Below, piece by piece: positions 1 to 8,640 of a stretch of 64,000 nucleotides of DNA. The stretch comes from Streptomyces formicae. Lineage in GTDB: Bacteria; Actinomycetota; Actinomycetes; Streptomycetales; Streptomycetaceae. The first letter of the stretch is position 1. Every line of letters begins with the position of its first letter. The translations under genes and the position numbers were made by a program. The notes below the pieces were generated by a model. It saw only the letters and a list, made by a program, of their open reading frames with translations. It ran no database searches and had not been told where the DNA came from. Where the stretch lies: the NCBI RefSeq assembly GCF_002556545.1, contig NZ_CP022685.1:6364001-6428000 (forward strand), in the 5' to 3' direction.

Positions 1-1115
1 GTCCGCGCGGCCTTCGCGAGCTGGCCCGCGGTCTCCTCGGCGGTGATCGTGCGCGCCTTCTCGGCGGCGTCCGCGATCAGCTGCTCGGCCTCGGCGCGGG
101 CGTCGGCGACGAGCTGTTCGGCCTCGGCCTTGGTGGCCTCCGCCTCCTTGGTGGCCTCGCCGACCAGGCGGGCGACCTGCTCCTTGGCGGTGCGCGTGCG
201 CTGCTCGTTCGCGCCCTCGGCGGCCGCGAGCTGCTTGGACGCGGTGTCCTTGGCCTCGGTGAGGACCTTCTCCGCCTCGGCGCGCGCCTCGCGAAGGGCC
301 GTCTCGGCCTCGGTCATGCGCTGCTCGGCGGCCCGGCTCGCCTCGGCGGCCCGGCGGCGCGCCTGCTCGGACTCGGTGGCCGTGCTGGAGCGCAGCTGCT
401 CGGCGTGGTCGGTGGCCTCCTGCGCCTGCGTGGAGGCGGCGTTCAGGAGGCGCTCGGCGTCGGCGCGGGCGCGCCGCAGCGTGGCCTCGGCCTCGGTGCG
501 GGCGGCCTCCGCGTCGCTCGCCAGGCGCTGACGGGCCTGCTCGGCGACGCGCTCGGCCTCGGCGCGGGCGGCGGCGAGCGCCTGGTCGGCCTCGGCACGC
601 GACTCGTCGAGCAGCCGGCGTGCCTGCTGCTCGGTGCGGGCCCGGAGCTGCTCGGCCCAGGCCACGTTCTCGTTGACGTGCGACTCGACGGTCTGCCTGC
701 GCTCGTTCAGCTCCTGGTCGAGCTGCTGGCGCCGCGTCACGGCCTCGGTGTGCAGCTCGGACTGGAGCCTGGCCTGCTGCTCGGCGTGCTCCTGGAGGAT
801 GCGCTGGGTCTGTGCCCTGGCGTCCCGCAGCTCGCGCTCGGCATCCGCGCGCAGCTGCTCGGCCTGGATCTGGGCGTTACGGAGCAGCTGCTCCGCCTGG
901 TAGCCGATGTCCGCGCTGTCGTAGGCAGGGCGGGACGCGAGGTTGCGGCGCGCCTCGTGCAGCTTGGCGCGCAACACCTCGACCTGGTAGCCGAGATCCT
1001 CGGCGTGCTGGACGGCCTTCTCCCGCTCGGTCTTCAGCCGGTCCATCTCGGCCTCGAAGCGCGAAAGACTGTCGGTCTCAGCCCGCGAGTTCTCTTGGCG
1101 TTCGTAGCCCCGCAC
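1..1115 (-). CDS. scy: Polar growth scaffold Scy (N-terminal part)
   Basis: Long coiled-coil protein that organises the apical polarisome (with DivIVA and FilP) in Streptomyces hyphae; that role is known for the family. About 371 N-terminal residues are visible; the rest lies past the left edge. After an N-terminus reading MRGYERQENSRAET, the protein is almost wholly Ala/Glu/Arg/Gln-rich helix, with short periodic blocks such as AEAERVAEQAR and AEQLVADARAEAEQ, as expected of Scy (roughly 1300 residues in S. coelicolor, from memory). The GTG start at 1115 matches the remembered Scy N-terminus and has a GGGGAAGGA-like ribosome site about 14 bases upstream. The leader holds a 44-base stretch related to a MITE found elsewhere in the window. 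The GC-rich repetitive code leaves long open frames on the other strand; these are not genes. Confidence 0.9.
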   Translation of the reverse strand, partial: MRGYERQENSRAETDSLSRFEAEMDRLKTEREKAVQHAEDLGYQVEVLRAKLHEARRNLASRPAYDSADIGYQAEQLLRNAQIQAEQLRADAERELRDARAQTQRILQEHAEQQARLQSELHTEAVTRRQQLDQELNERRQTVESHVNENVAWAEQLRARTEQQARRLLDESRAEADQALAAARAEAERVAEQARQRLASDAEAARTEAEATLRRARADAERLLNAASTQAQEATDHAEQLRSSTATESEQARRRAAEASRAAEQRMTEAETALREARAEAEKVLTEAKDTASKQLAAAEGANEQRTRTAKEQVARLVGEATKEAEATKAEAEQLVADARAEAEQLIADAAEKARTITAEETAGQLAKAAR

Positions 1116-1129
1116 TGCGCGGTCCCATC

Positions 1130-1173
1130 CTTCCCCGAGCTCTCGGCTGCGCTCGAGCAGGGGACGCCCCACT
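1130..1173 (-). repeat. MITE-core-like sequence in scy leader
   Basis: Read on the minus strand, these 44 bases match 50025-50068 (the middle of the MITE at 49920-50142) at 40 of 44 positions by eye. The segment ends in GGGGAAG, which forms part of the scy ribosome-binding site. CCCC and CTCG near one end can pair with CGAG and GGGG near the other, so a hairpin could cover the Shine-Dalgarno sequence. The pairing is inference. Confidence 0.7.
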
Positions 1174-1308
1174 CCTGGTCGCAAGTCTCTCCAACGAGCC
1201 CCGTCCATCCGCCGAACGGGGCCCCCGGGTGAATGGTGTCAGATCAACAGCGGAGCATGGGCTGCTGCCCCGACGCTCGTCCCCCGAAACCCGGACCCCG
1301 GCATGTGA

Positions 1309-1327
1309 CCGCCCAGAAATCGGGCGG
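1309..1327 (-). terminator. Hairpin downstream of mce
   Basis: CCGCCC and GGGCGG arms enclose the loop AGAAATC, 36 bases past the mce stop codon. It is short and lacks a U-tract, so it is a weak terminator candidate within the 247-bp gap between mce and scy. A second hairpin, GCCCCGT/ACGGGGC, lies at 1198-1222 in the scy leader. Confidence 0.4.
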
Positions 1328-1362
1328 CCGCGGCCAACCCTACCGGCCCAGATATACGGAGG

Positions 1363-1803
1363 TCAGTGCTCCGGTGACTCGGAGGGCGCGGAAGTGACGA
1401 GTTCCGTCAGGACTCCGTGGCAGTCCTTGGGGTGCAGGAAGGTGATCCGCGACCCCATGGAACCGATGCGGGGCTCGTCGTAGAGGACGCGTACGCCCTT
1501 GTCCCTGATGGCCGCGGCGTCCCCGTCGACGTCCGCGGTGCCGAAGGCGATGTGGTGCACGCCCTCGCCGTTCTTGGCCAGCCACTTGCCCACCGCGGAG
1601 TCGTCGCGGATCGGTTCGAGCAGCTGGAGGTAGGAGGCGCCGCCGTCGCTGGTCTCGTTGATCTTGAGCATGGCCTCGCGTACGCCCTGCTCCTCGTTGA
1701 CCTCGGTGTGGAACACCTCGAATCCGTACGTCGCGCGGTAGAACTCGACGGTCTTGTCGAGGTCGAAACAGGCGATCCCGATGTGATCGATTCGCGTCAG
1801 CAT
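1363..1803 (-). CDS. mce: Methylmalonyl-CoA epimerase
   Basis: Interconverts (2R)- and (2S)-methylmalonyl-CoA in the cytoplasm, linking propionyl-CoA carboxylation to the B12-dependent mutase. It is a 146-residue VOC-fold protein of normal length. The metal ligands known from the Propionibacterium enzyme are at the expected spacing: His7 (IDHIGIA), Gln60 (YLQLLEP), His84 (VHHIAF) and Glu134 (VLTEL), with Glu43 (VREAML) as the second catalytic acid. The ATG start gives the usual MLTRIDHIGIA opening. It is divergent from the thiolase gene, with 136 bases between the starts. MeaB and IcmA are encoded nearby, so this is part of a short-chain acyl-CoA neighbourhood. Confidence 0.95.
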   Translation of the reverse strand: MLTRIDHIGIACFDLDKTVEFYRATYGFEVFHTEVNEEQGVREAMLKINETSDGGASYLQLLEPIRDDSAVGKWLAKNGEGVHHIAFGTADVDGDAAAIRDKGVRVLYDEPRIGSMGSRITFLHPKDCHGVLTELVTSAPSESPEH

Positions 1804-1939
1804 GGGTCAAGTGCAGCGCTTCATGCGGTGATTACGCAACGTGCGCGCGATCACAGTCGTCGCCCGATGACGCGGGCAGTACCGCTCAGTACATTCAGAT
1901 AAACCCTCGTTAACTTCTCCTCCCAAGGGGCCGTGGCAC

Positions 1940-3142
1940 ATGTCTGGAACGACCGGCACCACCTCAGTGATCGTCGCGGGCGCGCGCACGCCCATGGGCC
2001 GCCTGCTCGGCTCCCTGAAGTCCTTCTCCGGCGCCGACCTGGGCGGTTTCGCCATCAAGGCCGCGCTCGACCGGGCCGGCATCGGTGGCGACCAGGTGCA
2101 GTACGTGATCATGGGCCAGGTGCTCCAGGCCGGGGCGGGGCAGATCCCGGCACGCCAGGCGGCGGTCAAGGCGGGCATCCCGATGAACGTCCCCGCACTC
2201 ACGGTGAACAAGGTGTGCCTCTCCGGCCTCGACGCCATCGCGCTCGCCGACCAGCTGATCCGCGCGGGTGAGTTCGACGTGGTCGTCGCCGGCGGCCAGG
2301 AGTCCATGACCAACGCCCCGCACCTGCTCCCCAAGTCCCGCGAGGGCTACAAGTACGGCGCGATCGAGATGCTCGACTCCATGGCGCACGACGGTCTGAC
2401 CGACTCGTTCGACGGTGTCGCGATGGGCGAGTCGACGGAGAAGCACAACACCCGCCTCGGCATCGCGCGCCCCGAGCAGGACGAGATCGCCGCGGCGTCC
2501 CACCAGCGGGCCGCGGCCGCGCAGAAGAACGGCATCTTCGAGGCCGAGATCACCCCCGTCGAGATCCCGCAGCGCAAGGGCGACCCGGTCCTCTTCAGCA
2601 AGGACGAGGGCATCCGCGCCGAGACGACCACCGAGTCGCTCGGCAAGCTGCGCCCCGCCTTCGCCAAGGACGGCACCATCACGGCGGGCACCTCCTCGCA
2701 GATCTCCGACGGCGCCGCGGCGGTCGTGGTGATGTCCAAGGCCAAGGCCGAGGAGCTCGGCCTCGACTGGATCGCGGAGATCGGCGCGCACGGCAACGTG
2801 GCGGGCCCGGACAACTCGCTCCAGTCGCAGCCCTCCAACGCCATCCAGCACGCCCTGAAGAAGGAGGGCCTGGCCGTCGACGACCTCGACCTCATCGAGA
2901 TCAACGAGGCCTTCGCGGCCGTCGCGGTGCAGTCAATGAAGGACCTCGGGGTGTCCTCGGAAAAGGTGAACGTCAACGGCGGGGCCATTGCCCTGGGTCA
3001 TCCGATCGGGATGTCCGGCGCCCGCGTCGTCCTGCACCTCGCCCTCGAACTGAAGCGGCGCGGCGGCGGTGTGGGCGCGGCCGCGCTGTGCGGCGGCGGT
3101 GGCCAGGGCGACGCGCTGATCGTCAAGGTGGCGAAGGGCTGA
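1940..3142 (+). CDS. Acetyl-CoA C-acetyltransferase (thiolase)
   Basis: Biosynthetic-type thiolase, 400 residues, which condenses two acetyl-CoA to acetoacetyl-CoA or runs in reverse. The nucleophile Cys93 lies in [11 protein letters not shown], and the C-terminal pair is His354 in [12 protein letters not shown] and Cys384 in CGGGGQGDA. The family's N-terminal GARTPMG and the [11 protein letters not shown] motif are present. The ATG at 1940 is preceded by AAGGGG. The acetoacetyl-CoA product can feed butyryl-CoA and, with IcmA, isobutyryl-CoA, so placement beside methylmalonyl/isobutyryl-CoA genes is sensible. Exact chain-length preference cannot be read from sequence. Confidence 0.95.
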   Translation: MSGTTGTTSVIVAGARTPMGRLLGSLKSFSGADLGGFAIKAALDRAGIGGDQVQYVIMGQVLQAGAGQIPARQAAVKAGIPMNVPALTVNKVCLSGLDAIALADQLIRAGEFDVVVAGGQESMTNAPHLLPKSREGYKYGAIEMLDSMAHDGLTDSFDGVAMGESTEKHNTRLGIARPEQDEIAAASHQRAAAAQKNGIFEAEITPVEIPQRKGDPVLFSKDEGIRAETTTESLGKLRPAFAKDGTITAGTSSQISDGAAAVVVMSKAKAEELGLDWIAEIGAHGNVAGPDNSLQSQPSNAIQHALKKEGLAVDDLDLIEINEAFAAVAVQSMKDLGVSSEKVNVNGGAIALGHPIGMSGARVVLHLALELKRRGGGVGAAALCGGGGQGDALIVKVAKG

Positions 3143-3210
3143 CCGCCCAGGTGGCGAGGGGCTGAACCCACGGCCGACCGTGTCCCGTACGTAGCGAACG
3201 GAGCTGTTTC

Positions 3211-4167
3211 ATGCAGGACGTCCCCACCCTGGTGGCGCAGGCCCGCGAGGGCAGGCCGCGGGCCGTGGCCCGGCTGATCTCCCTGGTGGAGGGGGCGTCC
3301 CCGCAGTTGCGCGAGGTGATGGCCGCGCTGGCCCCGCTGGCCGGGCGCGCGTACGTGGTGGGCCTCACCGGGTCGCCCGGAGTCGGCAAGTCGACATCGA
3401 CGTCCGCGCTCGTGAGCGCCTACCGGCGTACGGGCAAGCGGGTCGGCGTGCTCGCCGTGGACCCGTCGTCGCCGTTCTCCGGCGGCGCGCTCCTCGGCGA
3501 CCGGGTGCGGATGTCGGACCACGCGTCCGACCCCGGCGTCTACATCCGCTCGATGGCCACGCGCGGCCACCTCGGCGGGCTCGCGTGGGCCGCGCCGCAG
3601 GCCATCCGGGTCCTGGACGCGGCGGGCTGCGACGTGATCCTCGTCGAGACCGTGGGCGTCGGGCAGTCCGAGGTGGAGATCGCCTCGCAGGCCGACACCT
3701 CGGTGGTGCTGCTCGCGCCCGGCATGGGCGACGGCATCCAGGCCGCGAAGGCCGGAATCCTGGAGATCGGCGACGTGTACGTCGTCAACAAGGCGGACCG
3801 CGACGGCGCGGACGCGACGGCGCGCGAGCTCAACCACATGCTCGGGCTCGGCGAGTCCCGCGGCCCCGGCGACTGGCGGCCGCCCATTGTCAAGACGGTC
3901 GCGGCGCGGGGCGAGGGCATCGACGAGGTCGTCGAGGCCCTGGAGAAGCACCGCGCCTGGATGGAGGAGCGGGGCGTCCTCGCGGAGCGGCGCGCGGCGC
4001 GGGCCGCGCACGAGGTGGAGGCCATCGCGGTCACCGCCCTGCGGGAACGGATCGGCTCCCTGCACGGCGACCGCCGCCTGTCGGCTCTCGCGGAGCGGAT
4101 CGTGGCGGGCGAGCTGGACCCCTACGCGGCGGCCGACGAACTGGTCGCCGGATTGACGTCGGGCTGA
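3211..4167 (+). CDS. meaB: MeaB/ArgK-type GTPase, mutase chaperone
   Basis: G3E-family P-loop GTPase of 318 residues that protects and reactivates B12-dependent acyl-CoA mutases and gates cofactor loading (family knowledge). Walker A is GSPGVGKST at 54-62. The Walker B/switch region VETVGVGQSE and the base-recognition motif VNKAD follow in order. A C-terminal helical region ends in AADELVAGLTSG. The ATG start at 3211 lies 68 bases after the thiolase stop, so the two may be cotranscribed. Its likely client in this window is IcmA at 22.1 kb; methylmalonyl-CoA mutase is another expected client but is not encoded here. Confidence 0.95.
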   Translation: MQDVPTLVAQAREGRPRAVARLISLVEGASPQLREVMAALAPLAGRAYVVGLTGSPGVGKSTSTSALVSAYRRTGKRVGVLAVDPSSPFSGGALLGDRVRMSDHASDPGVYIRSMATRGHLGGLAWAAPQAIRVLDAAGCDVILVETVGVGQSEVEIASQADTSVVLLAPGMGDGIQAAKAGILEIGDVYVVNKADRDGADATARELNHMLGLGESRGPGDWRPPIVKTVAARGEGIDEVVEALEKHRAWMEERGVLAERRAARAAHEVEAIAVTALRERIGSLHGDRRLSALAERIVAGELDPYAAADELVAGLTSG

Positions 4168-4175
4168 GCGCGCGG

Positions 4176-4204
4176 CGGAGGCGGCGTCGGTGACGCCGCC
4201 TCCG
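4176..4204. terminator. Bidirectional terminator meaB / PepSY gene
   Basis: A perfect 13-bp stem (CGGAGGCGGCGTC, loop GGT, GACGCCGCCTCCG) sits between the convergent meaB and PepSY genes. It can act in both directions. Confidence 0.8.
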
Positions 4205-4248
4205 TGGGGGACGGGGTGGTGCTCGGCGCGGCCCCGGTCAGCGCTGCC

Positions 4249-4944
4249 TCAGTCGTCGGAGCCGTCGTCGTCGTGGTCCTGACCGTCACGGTCGTCGTGG
4301 TCGTCCTTGCCGCCGCGGTCGTCGTGGCGGTCCGAGCGGTCGGCCGTGACCTTGTCGCCCTTCAGGCCCACGTGCCAGTCGGCCTCGGCGCCCTTGGCGT
4401 CGGTCGTCTCGACCTCCCAGGCACCGGCCGTACCGTCGTCGTCCAGGTCCACGGAGGTCACGGTGCCCTTGGCCGCGGCGGCCTTCGCCGCGTCCCCGGC
4501 GCTGGTGGACGCGCCCTTGAGCGCGGAGTTCACGCGGGCGGTGTCGGCGGCGTCGTCACCGTCGTCGTCCTTGTCGACCCAGGAGCCGAGGACCTTGCCG
4601 GTGCCGGGGTCGACCTCGACGTTGTGCCAGGTGCTGCCCTTCAGGACGTCGACGTCCCAGACCAGGCCGCCGTCCTCGTCGTCGAGCTCGACGGAGACCG
4701 CGGTGCCCCGGGTCTCCGCGAGGGCCGCCCTGATCGCGTCCGCCGCCGACACCTTCGCGGCCTTCGCCTCGCTGACGTTCTCCACCGTGTCGTCGCGCTC
4801 GTCGTCCTTGACGTCCTTGACCTGGACGCTGGAGTGCTCGGCGGCCGTCGACTCGTCGTCGCCGGTGACCGCGAGGGCGGTGGCGGTGCCTCCGGCGACC
4901 AGCGCGGCGGCGGCGACGGTGGCGATGACGATGTTGCGCTTCAT
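4249..4944 (-). CDS. Exported PepSY-domain protein, acidic tail
   Basis: 231-residue exported protein. An N-terminal signal segment (MKRNIVIATVAAAALVAGGTA) is followed by two PepSY-like repeats; the first contains SAADAIRAALAETRG...WDVDVL and the second AWEVETTDAKGAEADWHV. The tail from about residue 200 is almost only Asp, His, Arg, Gly and Lys (DDHDDRDGQDHDDD). PepSY domains are often linked to protease inhibition or to sensing outside the membrane; the role here is not known. The gene is divergent from a two-component pair (122 bases between starts), a common arrangement in which the regulator drives the PepSY gene. The Asp/His tail could bind cations; that is inference. Confidence 0.8.
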   Translation of the reverse strand: MKRNIVIATVAAAALVAGGTATALAVTGDDESTAAEHSSVQVKDVKDDERDDTVENVSEAKAAKVSAADAIRAALAETRGTAVSVELDDEDGGLVWDVDVLKGSTWHNVEVDPGTGKVLGSWVDKDDDGDDAADTARVNSALKGASTSAGDAAKAAAAKGTVTSVDLDDDGTAGAWEVETTDAKGAEADWHVGLKGDKVTADRSDRHDDRGGKDDHDDRDGQDHDDDGSDD

Positions 4945-5066
4945 GAGGGGTCCCTCCCGAGACGGTGGCGTTCGCTTTCGACGAGGACCAATCTGGCGCG
5001 GCGACCCTGAACCCAGCCTGAAGCCGCCTGAAGAACTCTTCAGGTTCGCTCTGCCACCCTGAGCGC

Positions 5067-5732
5067 ATGCGTTTGTTGATCGTGGAGGACGAGAAGCGGC
5101 TCGCGCTGTCCCTGGCCAAGGGCCTGACCGCGGAGGGCTACGCCGTCGACGTCGTCCACGACGGCATCGACGGGCTGCACCGCGCGAGCGAGGGGACGTA
5201 CGACCTGGTCGTCCTCGACATCATGCTGCCCGGCATGAACGGCTACCGGATCTGCTCCACGCTGCGCGCCGCGGGCAACGACGTACCGATCCTGATGCTC
5301 ACCGCGAAGGACGGCGAGTACGACGAGGCCGAGGGCCTGGACACGGGCGCCGACGACTACCTCACCAAACCCTTCTCGTACGTCGTGCTCGTCGCCCGGG
5401 TGAAGGCGCTGCTGCGCCGCCGCGGAGCCGGCGGGCCTTCGCCGGTGCACACGCTGGGGGCGCTCAAGGTCGACACGGCGGCGCGCCGCGTCTTCCGCGC
5501 CGACGACGAAGTCACCCTCACCACCAAGGAGTTCGCGGTCCTCGAACAGCTGGTGCTGCGGGCCGGTGAGGTGGTCTCCAAGGGCGACATCCTGGAACAC
5601 GTCTGGGACTTCGCGTACGAGGGCGATCCCAACATCGTCGAGGTGTACATCAGCACGCTGCGCCGCAAGCTGGGCGCCACCCTCATCAAGACCGTGCGCG
5701 GCGCGGGCTACCGCCTGGAGGTGCCGCGATGA
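5067..5732 (+). CDS. OmpR-family response regulator
   Basis: 221 residues: receiver domain (1-120) with the acidic pair in VEDE, phospho-acceptor Asp51 in VVLDIMLPG and Lys in LTKPF, followed by a winged-helix DNA-binding domain (about 125-221) ending HVWDFAYEGDPNIVEVYISTL...RGAGYRL. It overlaps the kinase gene by ATGA, so the two are translationally coupled. A divergent PepSY gene is the obvious candidate target. The start ATG follows the divergent region that carries both promoters. Confidence 0.95.
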   Translation: MRLLIVEDEKRLALSLAKGLTAEGYAVDVVHDGIDGLHRASEGTYDLVVLDIMLPGMNGYRICSTLRAAGNDVPILMLTAKDGEYDEAEGLDTGADDYLTKPFSYVVLVARVKALLRRRGAGGPSPVHTLGALKVDTAARRVFRADDEVTLTTKEFAVLEQLVLRAGEVVSKGDILEHVWDFAYEGDPNIVEVYISTLRRKLGATLIKTVRGAGYRLEVPR

Positions 5733-7183
5733 GGCGGCTCTTCGGCTCGGTGCGGGCCAGGGCCACGCTCGGCGCCGCTCTCGTCGTCGCCCTCGCCCTG
5801 GTCGCCGCGGGCGCCGCCGTACTGCTCTCGCTGGGCGACAACCTCACCGGCCAGGCGGACGCCCGCGCCAACTCCGCCGCCCGCGAGGTCGCCTCGCAGC
5901 TCGTCTCGGGCCGCTCGTACGCCGATCTCGACCTGCCGGACAGCGAGGACAGTCCGGTGCAAGTCGTGGACGAGGACGGCAGGTTGGTGGCGGTCGGCGA
6001 GGATCTGGAGCGGATCAGCGGCACCGGCGTCGACGCGGTGAAGCCGGGGCCCGCGACGGGGCAGCCGTCGGGTGACGACGACAGGGAAGAGAAGGGGGAG
6101 GAGGACTCCGGGGCCGACTCGGGAGCCGGTGAGATCTCCGACGACACCGAGTACAGCGAAGGGTCGGCCACCGTCGACGGCGAGAGCGCCGACTACCGCT
6201 TCGCCGCCGTCGAGGTGAGCACGGAGGACGGGTCGAAGGGGGACCTCACCGTCTACGCGGGCGGCTCCCTCTCCGACGAACAGAGCGCGGTGTCCACGGC
6301 GTTGACCTCGATGCTGGTCGGCTTCCCGCTGCTGCTCGCCGTCGTCGCGGGCACCACCTGGCTGGTGACGCGCCGCGCGCTGCGCCCGGTGGCCGCCATC
6401 ACCGAGGAGATGTCCGCGATCACCGCGTCGGAGGACCTGGCGCGCCGGGTCCCCGAGCCGGACACGCACGACGAGATCGCCCGTCTCGCGCGCACCACGA
6501 ACGAGACCCTCACGGCGCTGCAGACCTCCGTGGAGCGCCAGCGCCGGTTCGTCGCGGACGCCTCCCACGAGCTGCGCAGCCCCATCGCCTCGCTGCGCAC
6601 CCAGCTCGAAGTGGGCGCGGCCCACCCGGAGTTGCTGGACGTGGACGGGGCGGTCGAGGACACCGTGCGGCTCCAGGAGCTCGCCGCCGATCTGCTCCTG
6701 CTCGCCCGCCTGGACGCGGGGGAGAAGCCGGGCGGGGCGCGGGTCGACCTCGCGGCGCTCGTCCGCGAGGAGCTCTCGCAGCGCACCAGGGACCGCGTCG
6801 ACGTGCGCATGGACCTGAAGAGTCTCGAAGTCGCCGGTTCCCGTGGTCAGTTGGCGCGGGTGCTCGGCAATCTCCTGAACAACGCACAGCGGCACGCACG
6901 CTCCCGGGTCGCGGTCACCACGAGGACCGATGGTGCCTGGGCGGTCCTCGAGGTGGCCGATGACGGGAGCGGCGTGCCGGAGGGCGAGCGTGAGCGGATC
7001 TTCGAGCGCTTCGTACGCCTGGACGACGCACGCAGCAGGGACGACGGCGGGGCCGGGCTCGGCCTCGCGATCGCGCGGGACGTGGCGGTGCGGCACGGCG
7101 GCACCCTCGTGGTCCGGGAGGCGCCGTCGGGCGGTGCGCTCTTCGAGCTCCGGCTGCCGATCCCTCAGTCGTCGGCGGAGTGA
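5729..7183 (+). CDS. Membrane sensor histidine kinase
   Basis: 484 residues: membrane segment about 12-34, extracytoplasmic sensor of about 160 residues, second membrane segment about 195-215, HAMP, then HisKA with the phospho-acceptor His280 in [10 protein letters not shown], and HATPase_c with N box (LGNLLNNAQRHA), DDGSGVPEG and GLGLAIA. The sensor region is strongly acidic (DDDREEKGEEDSGADSGAGE), suggesting response to a cation, cationic peptide or pH; this is inference. It is translated from an ATGA overlap with the regulator and faces a convergent MarR gene. Confidence 0.95.
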   Translation: MRRLFGSVRARATLGAALVVALALVAAGAAVLLSLGDNLTGQADARANSAAREVASQLVSGRSYADLDLPDSEDSPVQVVDEDGRLVAVGEDLERISGTGVDAVKPGPATGQPSGDDDREEKGEEDSGADSGAGEISDDTEYSEGSATVDGESADYRFAAVEVSTEDGSKGDLTVYAGGSLSDEQSAVSTALTSMLVGFPLLLAVVAGTTWLVTRRALRPVAAITEEMSAITASEDLARRVPEPDTHDEIARLARTTNETLTALQTSVERQRRFVADASHELRSPIASLRTQLEVGAAHPELLDVDGAVEDTVRLQELAADLLLLARLDAGEKPGGARVDLAALVREELSQRTRDRVDVRMDLKSLEVAGSRGQLARVLGNLLNNAQRHARSRVAVTTRTDGAWAVLEVADDGSGVPEGERERIFERFVRLDDARSRDDGGAGLGLAIARDVAVRHGGTLVVREAPSGGALFELRLPIPQSSAE

Positions 7184-7238
7184 GGGGTGCCGCTGCCGGG
7201 TGCGAAGAAGTGCGGGTGCGAGGACGCGCGGGTGGGCG

Positions 7239-7715
7239 TCAGGGCTTGCCGCGCTGTCCCCGCAGGTGCTCGGCGATCGGGGTCAGCGCCTTGTGCAGAT
7301 CGCCGAGCGCCTCGGGCGAGACGAGGTCGACGAAGTGTCGCCGCACGGAGGCGACGTGGTGTGGTGCCACCTTCTGCATGGTCTCCATGCCCTCCTCGGT
7401 GAGGACGGTGTAGAGGCCGCGCCGGTCGGACTCGCAGTTCTCACGGCGCACCAGGCCCGCGTTCTCCATGCGGGTGATCTGGTGGGAAAGGCGGCTCTTG
7501 GACTGCAGAGTGGCGGCGGCGAGATCGCTCATGCGCATCCGCAACTCATCGGATTCGGAGAGGTGCACGAGGATGTCGTAGTCGTTCATGGTCAGGTTGA
7601 ACGGCTGAAGGTCTTTTTCGAGCTGATACGTCAGCATCCTGTTGACCTCCACGTGGATGCGCCAAGCGCGCTGTTCCTCATCGGTCAGCCACTGCGGGGC
7701 CGTCTCGGTCTCCAT
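7239..7715 (-). CDS. MarR-family regulator
   Basis: 158 residues with a central winged helix (SDLAAATLQSKSRLSHQITRMENAGLVRRE) and the wing residues CESDRRGLYTVLTEEG. The start at 7715 (METETAPQW) is chosen because the family N-terminus begins here and AGGTAG lies about 12 bases upstream; the frame stays open further upstream but without family sequence. The target is unknown. Downstream it converges on the kinase gene; upstream, after about 120 bases, lies the end of the AIM24 operon. Confidence 0.85.
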   Translation of the reverse strand: METETAPQWLTDEEQRAWRIHVEVNRMLTYQLEKDLQPFNLTMNDYDILVHLSESDELRMRMSDLAAATLQSKSRLSHQITRMENAGLVRRENCESDRRGLYTVLTEEGMETMQKVAPHHVASVRRHFVDLVSPEALGDLHKALTPIAEHLRGQRGKP

Positions 7716-7833
7716 GGAATCGATTCTACCTAAGAAGTTGAAAGGTGAACGAATGGTGGGATGTGACGCGCCTCGCACCCCCTGCCTCACGGAGGGGCAC
7801 AGACGTTCGCCGTCACACTCCGCAGACTACCGC

Positions 7834-8640
7834 TCACAGCCCGAAGCGACGCTGGAGGTCCCCCAGTTGTCCGGGAAGACGCGGTGCGCCCGGCTGCTGT
7901 CCCGGTTGACCCGGAGTGCCCCGTCCGCCCGGCACGCCCGCCTGGTGCGGTACCTCTCCGGTGGCCTGCTCGGGCATGAGCGCCTCGGTCGACTGCAGCA
8001 GCACGGTGCCCGCGCCCACGAACTCGAACTGGTGCTCCTCTCCGGAGGTGCCGCCGATGCCGGTCAGTGCCCGCACGCCTCCGATCACGCCCGTGAGGTA
8101 TCCGTGGTCGTAGTGATGGCACGGCGAGGGGCAGTCGGCCCAGCCGACGAGCGCCTGCGGATCCACCCGGATCGGCGGCTCCATGAAGACCACCGGGCCG
8201 TTCGAGGCGGCGACGAACTTGCCGGTCCCGATCAGCGTCAGAAACCCCGGAACGATCGATTGCTTCAGCGCGAGAGTTGGCTGAAAAGCGAGGAGGTTGC
8301 CGGAGCGAATGGTCAGGTTGCCGTCTTCGAGGTCGTACGAGTTCACGTCGAAGGCCCGGTCGGCGAGGAGCATCTTGCCCTGGCCCTCCGCCACGACCCA
8401 GTCGCTCGCGTGCAGCGGCGAATGAAAGCTGGTCCGGACCAGGCGGTCCAGGCGGCCGTGCCCGATGCCGTTGAAGTCGACCCGCCCGTAGTAGGCGATC
8501 ATCTTCCCCTTCTGCAGGAACCACTGGCTCGCCTTGAGCTCCACGCAGAAGGTGTACGCGTTGACGTTGTCGTCGCTCGGCAGCGTCATGGGGTCGAAGA
8601 CGGCAGGAGCGCCCGCCGGAGTCGAGACGTTCGGGTTCAC
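7834..8640 (-). CDS. AIM24-family protein, third of three
   Basis: 268 residues with an AIM24 beta-rich fold (DUF124-like) spanning about 20-230: KMIAYYGRVDF, DGNLTIRSGNLLAFQPTL, EPPIRVDPQALVGW, EFVGAGTVLLQ. It also has a CPSPCHHYDHGY insert and a Pro/Gly-rich C-terminal tail (VPGGRGTPGQPGQQPG). The GTG at 8640 overlaps the upstream stop as GTGA, so the gene is translationally coupled; an ATG further upstream would run deep into the previous gene. The cellular role of bacterial AIM24 proteins is not established. The Cys/His cluster is absent from the two sister proteins and might bind metal. Confidence 0.85.
   Translation of the reverse strand: MNPNVSTPAGAPAVFDPMTLPSDDNVNAYTFCVELKASQWFLQKGKMIAYYGRVDFNGIGHGRLDRLVRTSFHSPLHASDWVVAEGQGKMLLADRAFDVNSYDLEDGNLTIRSGNLLAFQPTLALKQSIVPGFLTLIGTGKFVAASNGPVVFMEPPIRVDPQALVGWADCPSPCHHYDHGYLTGVIGGVRALTGIGGTSGEEHQFEFVGAGTVLLQSTEALMPEQATGEVPHQAGVPGGRGTPGQPGQQPGAPRLPGQLGDLQRRFGL

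Noticed and set aside
405..1232. Long plus-strand open frames across the scy region
   Set aside because: They lie opposite the periodic scy coding sequence, lack ribosome sites and have Leu/Gly or Ser/Arg-only composition typical of GC-rich antisense frames.
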